Assembly: GCA_963816925.1 (NCBI GenBank)
Contig: CAWFMY010000001.1
Coordinates: 426,326-490,325 of the forward strand
DNA: 64,000 nt
Origin: CAIWHR01 sp963816925
GTDB lineage: Bacteria > Pseudomonadota > Gammaproteobacteria > Burkholderiales > Casimicrobiaceae
Reading direction: 5' to 3'
The position numbers and the translations under genes are program-made. Shown here in pieces: positions 27,156-35,710 of this stretch. The notes below the pieces were generated by a model, which did not search any database, had not been told where the DNA came from, and saw nothing but the letters and a program-made list of their open reading frames with translations. How positions within the stretch are numbered: position 1 is the first letter of the stretch; every line of letters begins with the position of its first letter.

Positions 27156-28383
27156 TCAGTTCGGCGATTCGCTCGCCTGCGCTCCGTAGTACTCGCCGAC
27201 GCCGGTGGTGACGGCGCTGACCAGCGCGCGCTCGGCCGGGCTCAGGTACGGGCTCCAGATGTCGAAGATGAGGACGGCGCGCGGCACGTCGCTGTCGTTC
27301 CAGACTTCGTGCTCGATCGAATCGTCGAACACCAGCGCCTTTCCCAATTCCCAGGTGCGGCGCTCGCCGCCGACGCGGAACGTGCAGCCGGGCGGGATGA
27401 TCAACGGCAGATGGACGGTGAGGCGCGTGTTGTGGACACCGGTGTGCCCGGGGATGTGGGACTTGGCGTCGAGGATCGAAAACACCGCCGTCGGACCGTA
27501 ACCCGGCACGTCCCAGCGCGGCCAGGCCTCCAGCGCCTTGACGGTGCGCGGGCAGCGCGCGATGTGCTCCGCGATGGGCGTGCCCGCCTTCCACAGGAAG
27601 TAGACGCCCCAGCGGCGCGAGTTGTTGAGCTCCCGCCACTGGTCGAGCGGCATGCCGTCGCCGTGCGACACATAGGGCTCGAGCGTCGTGGGTCCATCCG
27701 CCAGGACGTTCACGAGCTCCGCGCGGATGTCGTCGGTGGCCGCCTCGATCTCGGCCAGCCACGGGAATTCGTCGCGCTCGTAGAATTCGATCGTCGGCAG
27801 CTGCGGAAAGTACAGGAACGTCGGCTGCTGGCGGTAGATGCGCTCCTTCTTGAGCAGCGTCGCGAGGCAGCGGTCGAAACGGCGCTGCGGCTGATCGGCG
27901 AAATTCGCGCGCAACGGCCCGAGCCGCTCCTCGAGGAACGTCTCGAGCGCGCGATTGTTGGCTTCGACGAAATTCCTTGCGTGCTCCAGGATCGGGACCG
28001 TCCGCGGCGCTGGCTGGGCCCCCGGCGGGATCGCCTGCAGCGCCGTGCGATAAAGCACCGCGGCCTTGCGCGACTCGCCGTGCGTCTCCAGCAACGAGGC
28101 CTTCTGCAGCAGCGCGCCGATGTGCCGCGGCTCGAGCGTGAGCACCTTGTCGAGGGCCGCCATTTCCTCGTTCGCACGCTTCAATTCGCGCAGCACCGCG
28201 GCGAGATTGAGCCACAGGGAAATATCCGTCGGCGCCGACTTCACGGCCTCCGCAAGCAACGCGTGCGCAGCCTGCCGGGTTGCCGGCCGAGAGCATCCGT
28301 CGCGCTTCCTCGCCTTGTGCGGCGGCCTGCCCGGACGCCGGCGTCTGCGCCGTGCGGTCGTTGTCGCCGTTGACCACCGTCAC
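27156..28383 (-). CDS. TPR-linked aspartyl/asparaginyl beta-hydroxylase family protein, frame-interrupted
   Basis: GTG 28383 with an AAGGAGGGAA site starts VTVVNGDNDRTAQT and a Gln/Ala-rich stretch. At about 28265 a one-base shift is needed to join QAAHALLAEAVKSAPTDISL. TPR-like helices follow (NLAAVLRELKRANEEMAALD, ESRKAAVLYRTALQA), then an AspH-like Fe(II)/2-oxoglutarate dioxygenase core: WGVYFLWKAGTPI, SHIPGHTGVHNTRLTVHLPL and ALVFDDSIEHEVWN with the two iron-binding histidines. Such bacterial proteins hydroxylate an unknown substrate, often a peptide or lipid chain. Total length near 408 residues is normal, so the break is probably an indel. Confidence 0.82.
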
Positions 28384-28430
28384 TTCCCTCCTTCGTACCT
28401 GGCGCCTGCCGGTGAGAGTGTAGCAACAAC

Positions 28431-28461
28431 AAAAAAGGCCCCGCGATTCTCTCGCGGGGCC
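28431..28461 (-). terminator. rho-independent terminator after the tRNA-Lys pair
   Basis: On the minus strand a perfect 10-bp GC-rich stem (GGCCCCGCGA / TCGCGGGGCC, 28437-28446 and 28452-28461) with a 5-base loop is followed by six T. It lies 80 bases downstream of the tRNA genes and upstream of the hydroxylase start, so it ends the tRNA transcript. Confidence 0.88.
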
Positions 28462-28479
28462 ATTACCCATTACCCCTTC

Positions 28480-28506
28480 CCCCTCTCCCGCCACGCGGGC
28501 GAGGGG
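28480..28506. repeat. palindromic REP-like element
   Basis: CCCCTCTCCCGC, a 3-base loop, then GCGGGCGAGGGG form a 12-bp imperfect stem with one mismatch. This CCCTCTCCCGC type is a short interspersed palindrome seen repeatedly in GC-rich beta- and gammaproteobacterial genomes. It sits between the terminator and the first tRNA gene. Confidence 0.5.
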
Positions 28507-28540
28507 AAATGTTGTCCGCGGCGCGCCGCGCGACATCGAT

Positions 28541-28616
28541 TGGTAGGCCGTGCAGGGATCGAACCTGCGACCAACGGATTAAGAGTCCGCTGCTCTACCA
28601 GCTGAGCTAACGACCC
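28541..28616 (-). tRNA. tRNA-Lys (CTT)
   Basis: A 76-base cloverleaf with encoded 3' CCA. The anticodon loop CTCTTAA reads CTT, decoding AAG. The T-arm GGTTCGATCCC is standard, and the D-arm has AGCTCAGCTGGTAGAGCA. Confidence 0.96.
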
Positions 28617-28658
28617 AATGCAAATTCAGCTTCGCGGCGGACCCTGGCAGCAGCGACC

Positions 28659-28734
28659 TGGTAGGCCGTGCTGGACTTGAACCAGCGACCAACGGATTAA
28701 AAGTCCGCTGCTCTACCACCTGAGCTAACGGCCC
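28659..28734 (-). tRNA. tRNA-Lys (TTT)
   Basis: A 76-base cloverleaf with encoded CCA. The anticodon loop CTTTTAA reads TTT, decoding AAA/AAG. It is 42 bases upstream of the CTT gene and nearly identical outside the acceptor and T-stem details, indicating an old tandem duplication. Confidence 0.96.
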
Positions 28735-28794
28735 GCCGAAAGGGGGCGATTATAGCCCGGGACGGTCCCCCGCCTCAACCGATTGCGCGGCTGG

Positions 28795-29250
28795 TCAGTG
28801 CGTCTCGCGCGTCAGGAAATCGGGCAGCGTCGAGAAGTCGATGCCCTCTTCGGCGAGCGCATCGGACTCTTCCTTCGACGCCTGGCCCCGGATGGCGCGC
28901 TTCGGCGCTTCGTCGTAATGGATCTTGCGGGCCTCCTCGGGGAATCGCGGGCCGACGTTTTCGGCGCTGCGGACCATCTCGCGCAGCTTTGCCAAGACCT
29001 CCGCCGGCAATCCGGCGACCGCCTGTTGCACCGGCGCGGCATCCGCAGGGGCCGTCTCGCTTGCCGCCGGCCTGGCGGCGGAGACGCCGCCCTTGCGCAC
29101 TTTCGCGGAAGGAATGCGCGCAATGCCCGCGTCGTCGCACACCGGGCAGCGCACCATCTGCGATTCGGACTGGCGCGAGAAATCCTCCGCCGAGGCGAAC
29201 CAGCCCTCGAAGCGGTGACCCTGCCCGCATGCCAGATCGAAAATGATCAT
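28795..29250 (-). CDS. DUF1178 family protein
   Basis: A 151-residue protein of unknown function with the family start MIIFDLACGQGHRFEGWF and a Cys pair VRCPVCDDAGIARIPSAKV that resembles half of a zinc ribbon; a third Cys is at position 8. The middle is an Ala/Pro-rich linker. The C-terminal block PRFPEEARKIHYDEAPKRAI and EEGIDFSTLPDFL is strongly conserved in this family. It follows the TsuA-like gene on the same strand with a 25-base gap. Confidence 0.9.
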   Translation of the reverse strand: MIIFDLACGQGHRFEGWFASAEDFSRQSESQMVRCPVCDDAGIARIPSAKVRKGGVSAARPAASETAPADAAPVQQAVAGLPAEVLAKLREMVRSAENVGPRFPEEARKIHYDEAPKRAIRGQASKEESDALAEEGIDFSTLPDFLTRETH

Positions 29251-29275
29251 GATCGCAAAACGTTTTTGCGCTGCG

Positions 29276-30394
29276 TCACGTTGACGACCCCATTCTGTCG
29301 ACCCGCCATATCTGGTACTTCAACGCGGCGAGGCAACCCCCGACGATCGAAAAGAACGCAAGAAACGAGCCGAGCGCGAGCGTGGACAGCCCCGTGATGC
29401 CCTGCCCGATCGTGCATCCCAGCGCCGTCACGCCGCCGAAGCCCATCAGGATCCCGCCGGCGACATGGTTCACGAGGTCCTCGGTCGTCGTGAAGCCCTC
29501 CCAGCGGAACGTCCGGGTCGCGACCGCCATCGCCGCCGCGCCGACGACCATCCCCAGCACGCCCGCGATGCCGAAGGTCAGCACGCGCGACGTGTCGGTC
29601 CAGTAGACCATGAGCTCGAGCAGGTACGCGACCGGCGCGACGAAGCTGAACGACTCCATGCGCCCGGTGTTGGTCGCGACGAATTTCTCCTCGAGCGTGG
29701 CCGGGTCCTCCGCGAGGTGCCCGACGTGCCCGGACAGGTACCAGCCGGCGACGACGACGGCGCCGATCACCACGCCGCCCACGATCATCTCGCGCGTCGT
29801 GCGGAAGGCGCGGTTCGCGAATACCCACGCCGCGATGCCGCCGGCGACGAGCCACGGCACCCACGCCTTGGCGGCGGTGGACAGCCCCATATGCGCAAGC
29901 ACGGTGGGCAGGTCGGAGGTCGGCGTGCCGACGTCGAAGCGCAACGGATCGAGCGCGGTCACCCGCCACACCGCGAACAGGCCCTTCAGCGCCATGTACG
30001 CCGAGATGCCGAGGAACACGAGGACGATCAGCGACTTCAGGTTGCCGCCGCCGATGCGGATCAGCGTCTTGCTGCCGCAACCCGACCCCAGCGTCATCCC
30101 GAAGCCGAACAGGAACCCGCCGACGATCATCGACAGCCACGCGATGCGCGGCCCCGTGTAGATCGACTTGCCGTAGTCGACGAGGCCCGCCGCCTGCAGC
30201 ATCGCCGCGCCGGCGATCGCCACGGCGATGGCGAGCGCCCACATCCGCATCCGGCGCCAGTCGCCGAAGTTCGCGGCGTCGGAGATCGCGCCCATCGTGC
30301 AGAAATTGACGCGCTGCCCGACGGCGCCGAAGACGATCGCGAGCAGGAAGGCGCCGCCGGTGACGACGGCCGGCAGGGTATCCGCGCCTGGCAT
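29276..30394 (-). CDS. YeeE/YedE family transporter (TsuA-like, thiosulfate uptake)
   Basis: A 372-residue membrane protein with about nine or more helices arranged as a pseudo-twofold repeat. Conserved cysteines lie in VNFCTMGAISDA, GMTLGSGCGSKTLIRIGGG and VTALGCTIGQGITG. In the thiosulfate transporter TsuA such cysteines pass the anion through the pore by hydrogen bonding. The substrate here may be thiosulfate or another reduced sulfur species. No sulfur-oxidation genes are adjacent. Confidence 0.85.
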   Translation of the reverse strand: MPGADTLPAVVTGGAFLLAIVFGAVGQRVNFCTMGAISDAANFGDWRRMRMWALAIAVAIAGAAMLQAAGLVDYGKSIYTGPRIAWLSMIVGGFLFGFGMTLGSGCGSKTLIRIGGGNLKSLIVLVFLGISAYMALKGLFAVWRVTALDPLRFDVGTPTSDLPTVLAHMGLSTAAKAWVPWLVAGGIAAWVFANRAFRTTREMIVGGVVIGAVVVAGWYLSGHVGHLAEDPATLEEKFVATNTGRMESFSFVAPVAYLLELMVYWTDTSRVLTFGIAGVLGMVVGAAAMAVATRTFRWEGFTTTEDLVNHVAGGILMGFGGVTALGCTIGQGITGLSTLALGSFLAFFSIVGGCLAALKYQIWRVDRMGSST

Positions 30395-30505
30395 CGGGAA
30401 ATTATGGCACGCGGGTCGTTGACCCCATTGGCGCCACGCGGCCGTTTGAAAGCCCAGCCAGGACCGAATCGCTCCGCTTGCTCATCCCCAATCCAGGAGG
30501 AAATC

Positions 30506-31450
30506 ATGGCCACAACGAAAAGCCAGCACACGAACCAGCCGCCCACGGCAAGGGCGAATCATGGACAGTGTGCACTCACTCTCGGCACGCTCGCGCTCGC
30601 CGTCGCCACCGCCTTCGCCCCCCACCCCGCCGCGGCGGTCGGCCAGCTCGGCAACGTCGACATCATCACCCGCGGCAACGGGCAGGTGCTCCCGGTCTAC
30701 CCGAGCGGCGGGCGCAACTGGGTCGTCGGCATGCCGGGCCAGGAGTACTCGATCCGCTACTGCAACTCGACCCCGGCCCGCGTGCTCGCGGTCATGAGCG
30801 TCGACGGCGTGAACGTGGTGAGCGGCGACACGGCGTCGCCGGCGCAGTCCGGATACGTGCTGAACGCCTACGAGTGCGCCGACATCCAGGGCTGGCGCAA
30901 GAACATGTCGCGCACGGCCGCCTTCTACTTCACCGAGCTGCCCGACGCCTACGCGACGCGCACCGGCCGGCCGGAGAACGTCGGCGTGATCGGCGTCGCG
31001 GTGTTCCGCGAAAAGCAGCCTCCCGTCACCTTCCGTCCCTACAAGGACAGAATCGCGAACGAGGCGCGGCGCAGCGATTCGCCGGGGGCGAAAGCGCAAG
31101 CGCCCGCCGCCGACGGCGGATACGCGGGGGAACCGCAGGCGAGCGCCGACTCGGCCGGCGCGCGCGAAGAATCCGCGGGCCGCATTCAGGCGGCACCTCT
31201 GGCGCAATCGATGCCCGTCCCCGCGCCGGTGTCGAAGCTCGGCACCGGCCACGGTCGCAGCGAGGAATCGCCGGCGCAGATGGTGCGTTTCGAGCGCGAG
31301 AGCGCGACGCCGAACGAGACGATCGCGATCTACTACGATCGCCGCGAGAACCTCGTCGCGATGGGCATCCTGCCGCCGCCGGTGGTGGCGCGGTCCGCCA
31401 ATCCGTTTCCCGGGTGGCCGCGCTTCGTTCCGGATCCGCCGACGCGTTGA
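30506..31450 (+). CDS. secreted protein of unknown function beside an ECF sigma factor
   Basis: ATG 30506 is preceded by AGGAGG. The 314-residue product has a signal peptide (LTLGTLALAVATAFAPHPAAA). Its globular part includes TRGNGQVLPVYPSGGRNWVV, PGQEYSIRYCNSTPARVLAV and NAYECADIQGWRKNMSR, with two cysteines that could form a disulfide. After about residue 180 it becomes Ala/Ser/Gln-rich and disordered. I recognise no characterised family. It sits 63 bases before the sigma-factor gene on the same strand and could be its target, signal or partner. Confidence 0.75.
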   Translation: MATTKSQHTNQPPTARANHGQCALTLGTLALAVATAFAPHPAAAVGQLGNVDIITRGNGQVLPVYPSGGRNWVVGMPGQEYSIRYCNSTPARVLAVMSVDGVNVVSGDTASPAQSGYVLNAYECADIQGWRKNMSRTAAFYFTELPDAYATRTGRPENVGVIGVAVFREKQPPVTFRPYKDRIANEARRSDSPGAKAQAPAADGGYAGEPQASADSAGAREESAGRIQAAPLAQSMPVPAPVSKLGTGHGRSEESPAQMVRFERESATPNETIAIYYDRRENLVAMGILPPPVVARSANPFPGWPRFVPDPPTR

Positions 31451-31513
31451 CGCGAGCAAACGGGCCCCGGCGTCGGTTGCGCGGGCCCACCATGACTCGC
31501 ATACTCGCGGGCG

Positions 31514-32110
31514 ATGCCCGCGCGCGCACTGGCCGACGCCCCTCGGACCGACCCAGGTGACGAAGACCTGATGCTCGCGTACGCGGCCGGCGACGCCGCA
31601 GCGTTCGACGCGCTGTATGCGCGGCACAAGGGCGGCGTCTATCGCTACCTCGTCCGTCACTGCGGCAACGCGGGCACGGCCGACGAGCTGTTCCAGGACG
31701 TCTGGATGAACGTGATCCGCGTGCGCGCGAGCTACGAGCCGACCGCGAAGTTCACGACCTGGCTCTACCGCATCGCGCACAACCGGCTGATCGACCACTG
31801 GCGCGCGACGGGCCGCGTGGAGTTCACGAGCGCCGGCGTCGACGACGATGACGATCCGCTGGACGCCATTCCCGGTGCGCGGATCGACGAGCCCGACGTG
31901 CGCGCCGGCGCGCGCGAGATCGGCGCGCGGATCAAGCTCGCGTTGGCGGCGCTGCCCGCGGCGCAGCGCGAAGCGTTCCTGCTGCACCAGGAAGGCGGGC
32001 TCGAGCTCTCCGAAATCGCGGAGCTCACGGGCGCCGGCATCGAGACCGTGAAGAGCCGCATCCGCTACGCGCAGGCGAAGCTGCGCGCGGAACTGGGAGA
32101 CCTGCAGTGA
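31514..32110 (+). CDS. ECF-type RNA polymerase sigma factor
   Basis: A 198-residue protein. Sigma region 2 is LMLAYAAGDAAAFDALYARH with ELFQDVWMNVIRVRASY, and KFTTWLYRIAHNRLIDHWR is the DNA-melting segment. Sigma region 4 spans LALAALPAAQREAFLLHQEG, LELSEIAELTGAGIETVKSR with its helix-turn-helix. The stop overlaps the GTG of the next gene, the usual arrangement for a sigma/anti-sigma pair. Confidence 0.92.
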   Translation: MPARALADAPRTDPGDEDLMLAYAAGDAAAFDALYARHKGGVYRYLVRHCGNAGTADELFQDVWMNVIRVRASYEPTAKFTTWLYRIAHNRLIDHWRATGRVEFTSAGVDDDDDPLDAIPGARIDEPDVRAGAREIGARIKLALAALPAAQREAFLLHQEGGLELSEIAELTGAGIETVKSRIRYAQAKLRAELGDLQ

Positions 32111-33250
32111 CGACGCACGACCCGAACGACCTCCGCGACCCGCGCTTCGACGCGGCCTGGCGCGCGGCCTCGCGCGAGGAGCCGCCGGCGGCGCTCGACG
32201 ACGCGATCCTCGCGGCAGCGCGACGCGAAGTCCGCGCCGGGCCGCAGTCGGCGAAGGAAAACGCGGCGGCCGTCCCGAGCGCGTTGCGGCCCGAACGCTG
32301 GTGGGCGCCGCTCGCCGCGGCCGCGACCATCGGCGCGATCGCCATCGGTCTCCTGCAGCTTGCAAATCCGGACAAGGTGAACGTCGCGGAGAGCGACAAG
32401 AACGTCGTGTCCGACATGCCCGCCGCAACGGAGAAGGCGAAGGAGCGCGCAGAGACGCGCGCGCGAACAGGTTGCGCCGAAGAACGCGCCGGTGCCGGCG
32501 GTGCCCTCGTCGTCGACCGCGCCATCGCCGCCGCCGGTGCGCCAAGGTCCTCCCGTCGGCGGCGACGCGCGCAACCGCACCATGGCGACGCCCCCTGTCG
32601 GCACCCCCGCGCCGGTACCCGCATTGCGCAAGGACGCCGCCGCCGCTTCCGCGGAACGCGACGCTGCCAGCGCGGCGGAATCAGCACCGCCGGCGGGCGC
32701 GGGCGGTGGACGACAGGCCGGCGTGATGGATGCTGCGAAACCGGCCGCGCCGTTCGCCGAGCCGTTTCCGGCGGACGGGATCAAGCGCGAGACGAAGCAA
32801 GCCCCGGCGAGCGCCCCACCGCCGCCCGCGTCGATGCCGGCGGAATCCGGGGCCGCGGGAATGACGGGCGGCAAGCTCATGGCGCAGGAGCCGGCCAAGC
32901 GCAACGAGTCCATGCGCGATGCGCAATCCGCGGCCGCGCCGGCGGCGCCCGCCGTCGCCCCGGCTCCAGCGCCCCCGCTGGCGGCCCCCAATCTGCAGGA
33001 AAGCGAGTCCGCGCGCCGCGCGCAGCAGAAGACCACGGCGAACGCCACCGTCGACGCGGCGTCGGACGTGCGCGCGAAAGTGCAGCCGAAGCTCCCGGTC
33101 CCCGACTGGATCGCGCTGATCCGCAAGCTGCGCGACGAGAACAGGCTGGACGAAGCGGCGAAGGAGCTCGCGGCGTTCCGTTCCGCGCATCCGGATCACG
33201 AGCGGCTGCTGCCGCCCGACCTGCGCGACTGGAAGCCGGCAGCGCGTTAG
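32107..33250 (+). CDS. putative membrane anti-sigma factor, Ala/Pro-rich, frame-interrupted
   Basis: GTG 32107 overlaps the sigma-factor stop. The first frame has an acidic cytoplasmic N terminus (RDPRFDAAWRAASREEPPAA) and one membrane helix (WWAPLAAAATIGAIAIGLLQ). At about 32455-32465, in a CG-dinucleotide run, one base must change to continue EQVAPKNAPVPAVP. A long Ala/Pro-rich periplasmic stretch then leads to a folded C terminus, LPVPDWIALIRKLRDENRLD and EAAKELAAFRSAHPDHERLL. This topology suits an anti-sigma factor with an extracytoplasmic sensor, but no classical zinc HxxxCxxC motif is visible, so the assignment rests on context. Confidence 0.6.
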
Positions 33251-33272
33251 GGCCTGTTAACGATACTGGACC

Positions 33273-34304
33273 CTAAAGCGATTTCAACAGCTTGCGGATC
33301 GGCGCCGGCAGCGCCGCCGTGCGCGCGTCGTCGCGCGTAAGCCACAGGAGACCCGGCGCCTCGGCGCGCGGCGGCCACGACGTGACGGCGATGCGTTGCG
33401 GCAGGATCGTCAGCCGGAAATGCGTGAAGCCATGCTCGACCGGCGCGAGCTCCTCGCCCGCCGCGACGCGCGCCGCGAAGCGCGCGCCGCAATGGGCGAC
33501 CGGATCGGCGTCGACGGGCGCTTCGGGCAGGCTCCACAGTCCGCCCCAGATGCCGGCGGCGGGCCGCTTCTCGAACAGGATCGTGCCGGCGCGCTCGATC
33601 ACGAGCACGCGCACCGCGCGCTGCGGCAGCGCTTTCTTCGGCCGCGGCGACGGCAGCTCGGCGATGCGACCCTCCTTCCGCGCGACGCAATCGCGGGCGA
33701 CGGGACAGGCGTCGCACCGTGGCGTTGCACGGGTGCAGATCGTGGCGCCGAGGTCCATCAGCGCCTGCGTGTAGCGCTCGACGTCACGCTCGGGCAACAG
33801 CGAATCCGCGACGCGCCACAGCGCCTTCTCGACCGCAGGCGTGCCGGGATAGCCGTCGATCCCGCGATGGCGCGCAAGGACGCGCTTCACGTTGCCGTCG
33901 AGAATCGCCGCGCGCGCGCCGAATGCGAACGCGGCAATCGCCGCCGCGGTCGTGCGCCCGATGCCCGGCAACGTCGCCAGCGTATCGACGTCGCGCGGAA
34001 ATTCTCCGGCGTGCGCGGCGACGATCGCCTTCGCCGCCGCATGCAGATGGTGCGCGCGCCGGTAATAGCCGAGGCCGCTCCAGTGCTCGAGCACGCGGTC
34101 CTCGGCCGCGGCGGCGAGCGCGCGCACGTCGGGGAACGCCGCCAGGAAGCGCTCGTAGTACGGGATCACCGTCGCGACCTGCGTCTGCTGCAGCATGATC
34201 TCGGACAGCCAGATCCGGTACGGGTCGCGCGTGCGCTGCCACGGCAGGTCGTGGCGCCCGTGCGCCGCCTGCCAGGCGGACAGGCGCGCGGCAAACGCGG
34301 GCAA
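33273..34304 (-). CDS. mutY: A/G-specific adenine DNA glycosylase
   Basis: A 343-residue protein. The catalytic N-terminal domain starts WQAAHGRHDLPWQRTRDPY with SEIMLQQTQVATVIPYYERF. The helix-hairpin-helix is LPGIGRTTAAAIAAFAFG with the catalytic Asp in ILDGNVKRVLARH. The iron-sulfur cluster ligands are the four cysteines of ICTRATPRCDACPVARDC. The C-terminal NUDIX-like domain (VLVIERAGTILFEKRPAAG) recognises 8-oxoguanine. It removes adenine mispaired with 8-oxoG. The start is 12 bases after the cpoB stop, placing it in the tol-pal transcription unit, an unusual but plausible linkage. Confidence 0.95.
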   Translation of the reverse strand: MPAFAARLSAWQAAHGRHDLPWQRTRDPYRIWLSEIMLQQTQVATVIPYYERFLAAFPDVRALAAAAEDRVLEHWSGLGYYRRAHHLHAAAKAIVAAHAGEFPRDVDTLATLPGIGRTTAAAIAAFAFGARAAILDGNVKRVLARHRGIDGYPGTPAVEKALWRVADSLLPERDVERYTQALMDLGATICTRATPRCDACPVARDCVARKEGRIAELPSPRPKKALPQRAVRVLVIERAGTILFEKRPAAGIWGGLWSLPEAPVDADPVAHCGARFAARVAAGEELAPVEHGFTHFRLTILPQRIAVTSWPPRAEAPGLLWLTRDDARTAALPAPIRKLLKSL

Positions 34305-34315
34305 AGCGATCCGCC

Positions 34316-35126
34316 TTATTTCGCGGCGAGGCGCTGCTTCGCCTTGATCGCGGCGTCGGACTTCGGGAATTTCGCGACGAGGTCCTCGAGCGTGCGCCGC
34401 GCGGCCGCCGTCTCGCCGAGATCGAGCTGGGCGGTGGCGATGTTGAGCATCGCGTCCGGCACCTTGAGGCTGTCGGGATACGCGGCGATCAGCTGCCGCT
34501 GCGTGGCGATCGCGCCGCGGAAATCGCGTTGCGCGTACTGCGCGTTGCCGATCCAGTACTGCGCCGACGGCGCGAGCGAGCTTTTCGGGAAGGTCTTGAT
34601 GAAGGCGCTGAACCCCGCGACTGCCGCCGGATAGCTGCCGGCCTTGAATTGGTCGAGCGCGACGTCATAGGCCCTCTGCTCGGTCGTCGCTGCGGTGGCG
34701 GGAACCGGCGCCGGGGGCGCGGCTGCCGCGACCGGCGGAGGAGCGTCGCCGCCCGTCGCGGCCGGGGCCTGGGCCTCCTTCGAGCTTGCGCAGCCGCGAA
34801 TCGAGGTCGACGTACAGATCCTTCTGGCGCTTTTGCTGCTGCTCCTGCTCGTAGACCAGGACCTCGATCTGGCCGCGCAGCTTCGCGACGTCGCCTTTGA
34901 GCTGCTCCACCTGGCTGAAGAGCTCGACCAGGCCCTGGCTTTTCAACTGCGTCTCGAGCGCGGCGATGCGGTCTTCCAGCTGTTTCTGGACCTGGGTGAT
35001 GCGCAGGTTCGTGGCGTCGATGCGCTTGCGCGCCTCGTCGTCGTCGAACAGCGCGGCGCGCGCGGAGAGCGCGACGCAGAGACCGACCACCGCGGCCGCC
35101 GCGAGCGCGGGTCGGAGCCGGCGCAT
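34316..35126 (-). CDS. cpoB: cell division coordinator CpoB (YbgF), frame-interrupted
   Basis: ATG 35126. The signal peptide ALAAAAVVGLCVALSARAAL is followed by the trimerising coiled coil (DATNLRITQVQKQLEDRIAA, VEQLKGDVAKLRGQIEVL). Near 34778-34785 a one-base shift joins a Pro/Ala linker and the TPR domain: FIKTFPKSSLAPSAQYWIGN, AQYAQRDFRGAIATQRQLIA and AYPDSLKVPDAMLNIATAQL. It ends LEDLVAKFPKSDAAIKAKQR. CpoB works in the periplasm with Tol-Pal and PBP1B to couple peptidoglycan synthesis and outer-membrane constriction. The total of about 270 residues is normal. Confidence 0.9.
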
Positions 35127-35130
35127 CTAG

Positions 35131-35673
35131 CTATTCGCCAACGTAGACAATATCGACGCGGCGGTTCTCGGCCCACGACGCGTCGTCATGGCCCTCGCGC
35201 CGCGGCTTTTCCTTGCCGAAGCTCACCGTCTCGATCTGGACCTCGCTCGCGCCGAGCAGCATCATCAGCTTCTTGACGGCGTCGGAGCGCTTCTGGCCAA
35301 GCGCGATGTTGTACTCGCGCGTGCCGCGCTCGTCGGTGTTGCCCTGCAGGATGATGCGCAGCGTGCGGTTGCCCTGCACGTATTTCGCGTGGGCTTCGAC
35401 GGTCGCCTTGAATTCGTCCTTGATGACGAACTGGTCGTAATCGAAGTAGATGCTGCGCTTTTGCGACAGCATGTTGGCGGGATCCTTGTGCGGCGCCATG
35501 GCCCCCGCGGTACCCGTGACAGCGGATCCGCCCACGCCCTTGGTGGTGGCGCCATCGGTCGTGGCGGACGCACCCGTGCCCTTGTCGTCGATGGGCGCGG
35601 CATCCTGCGTGTCGGTGCTCTTGCAACCCGCGAGCGCGAAAACAACGACCGCTGCAACGATGAATAGGCGCAT
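35131..35673 (-). CDS. pal: peptidoglycan-associated lipoprotein Pal
   Basis: A 180-residue lipoprotein. The lipobox LAGC ends the signal peptide (VAAVVVFALAGCKSTD), and a Gly/Ala/Thr-rich tether follows. The OmpA-like domain has SIYFDYDQFVIKDEF, ILQGNTDERGTREYNIALGQ and SWAENRRVDIVYVGE, with the conserved Asp and Arg that bind diaminopimelate in peptidoglycan. It anchors the outer membrane to the wall and binds TolB, whose gene lies immediately upstream. Confidence 0.96.
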   Translation of the reverse strand: MRLFIVAAVVVFALAGCKSTDTQDAAPIDDKGTGASATTDGATTKGVGGSAVTGTAGAMAPHKDPANMLSQKRSIYFDYDQFVIKDEFKATVEAHAKYVQGNRTLRIILQGNTDERGTREYNIALGQKRSDAVKKLMMLLGASEVQIETVSFGKEKPRREGHDDASWAENRRVDIVYVGE

Positions 35674-35710
35674 ATCTGTCTCCTCGGTGATTGGCAGTGC
35701 CGGCAGGGTG

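Noticed and set aside
29465..30400. Long plus-strand open frame opposite the TsuA-like gene.
   Set aside because: His/Arg/Ala-rich shadow. The minus strand encodes a conserved membrane protein with key cysteines. Only the part from 30506 onwards in this frame is a real gene.
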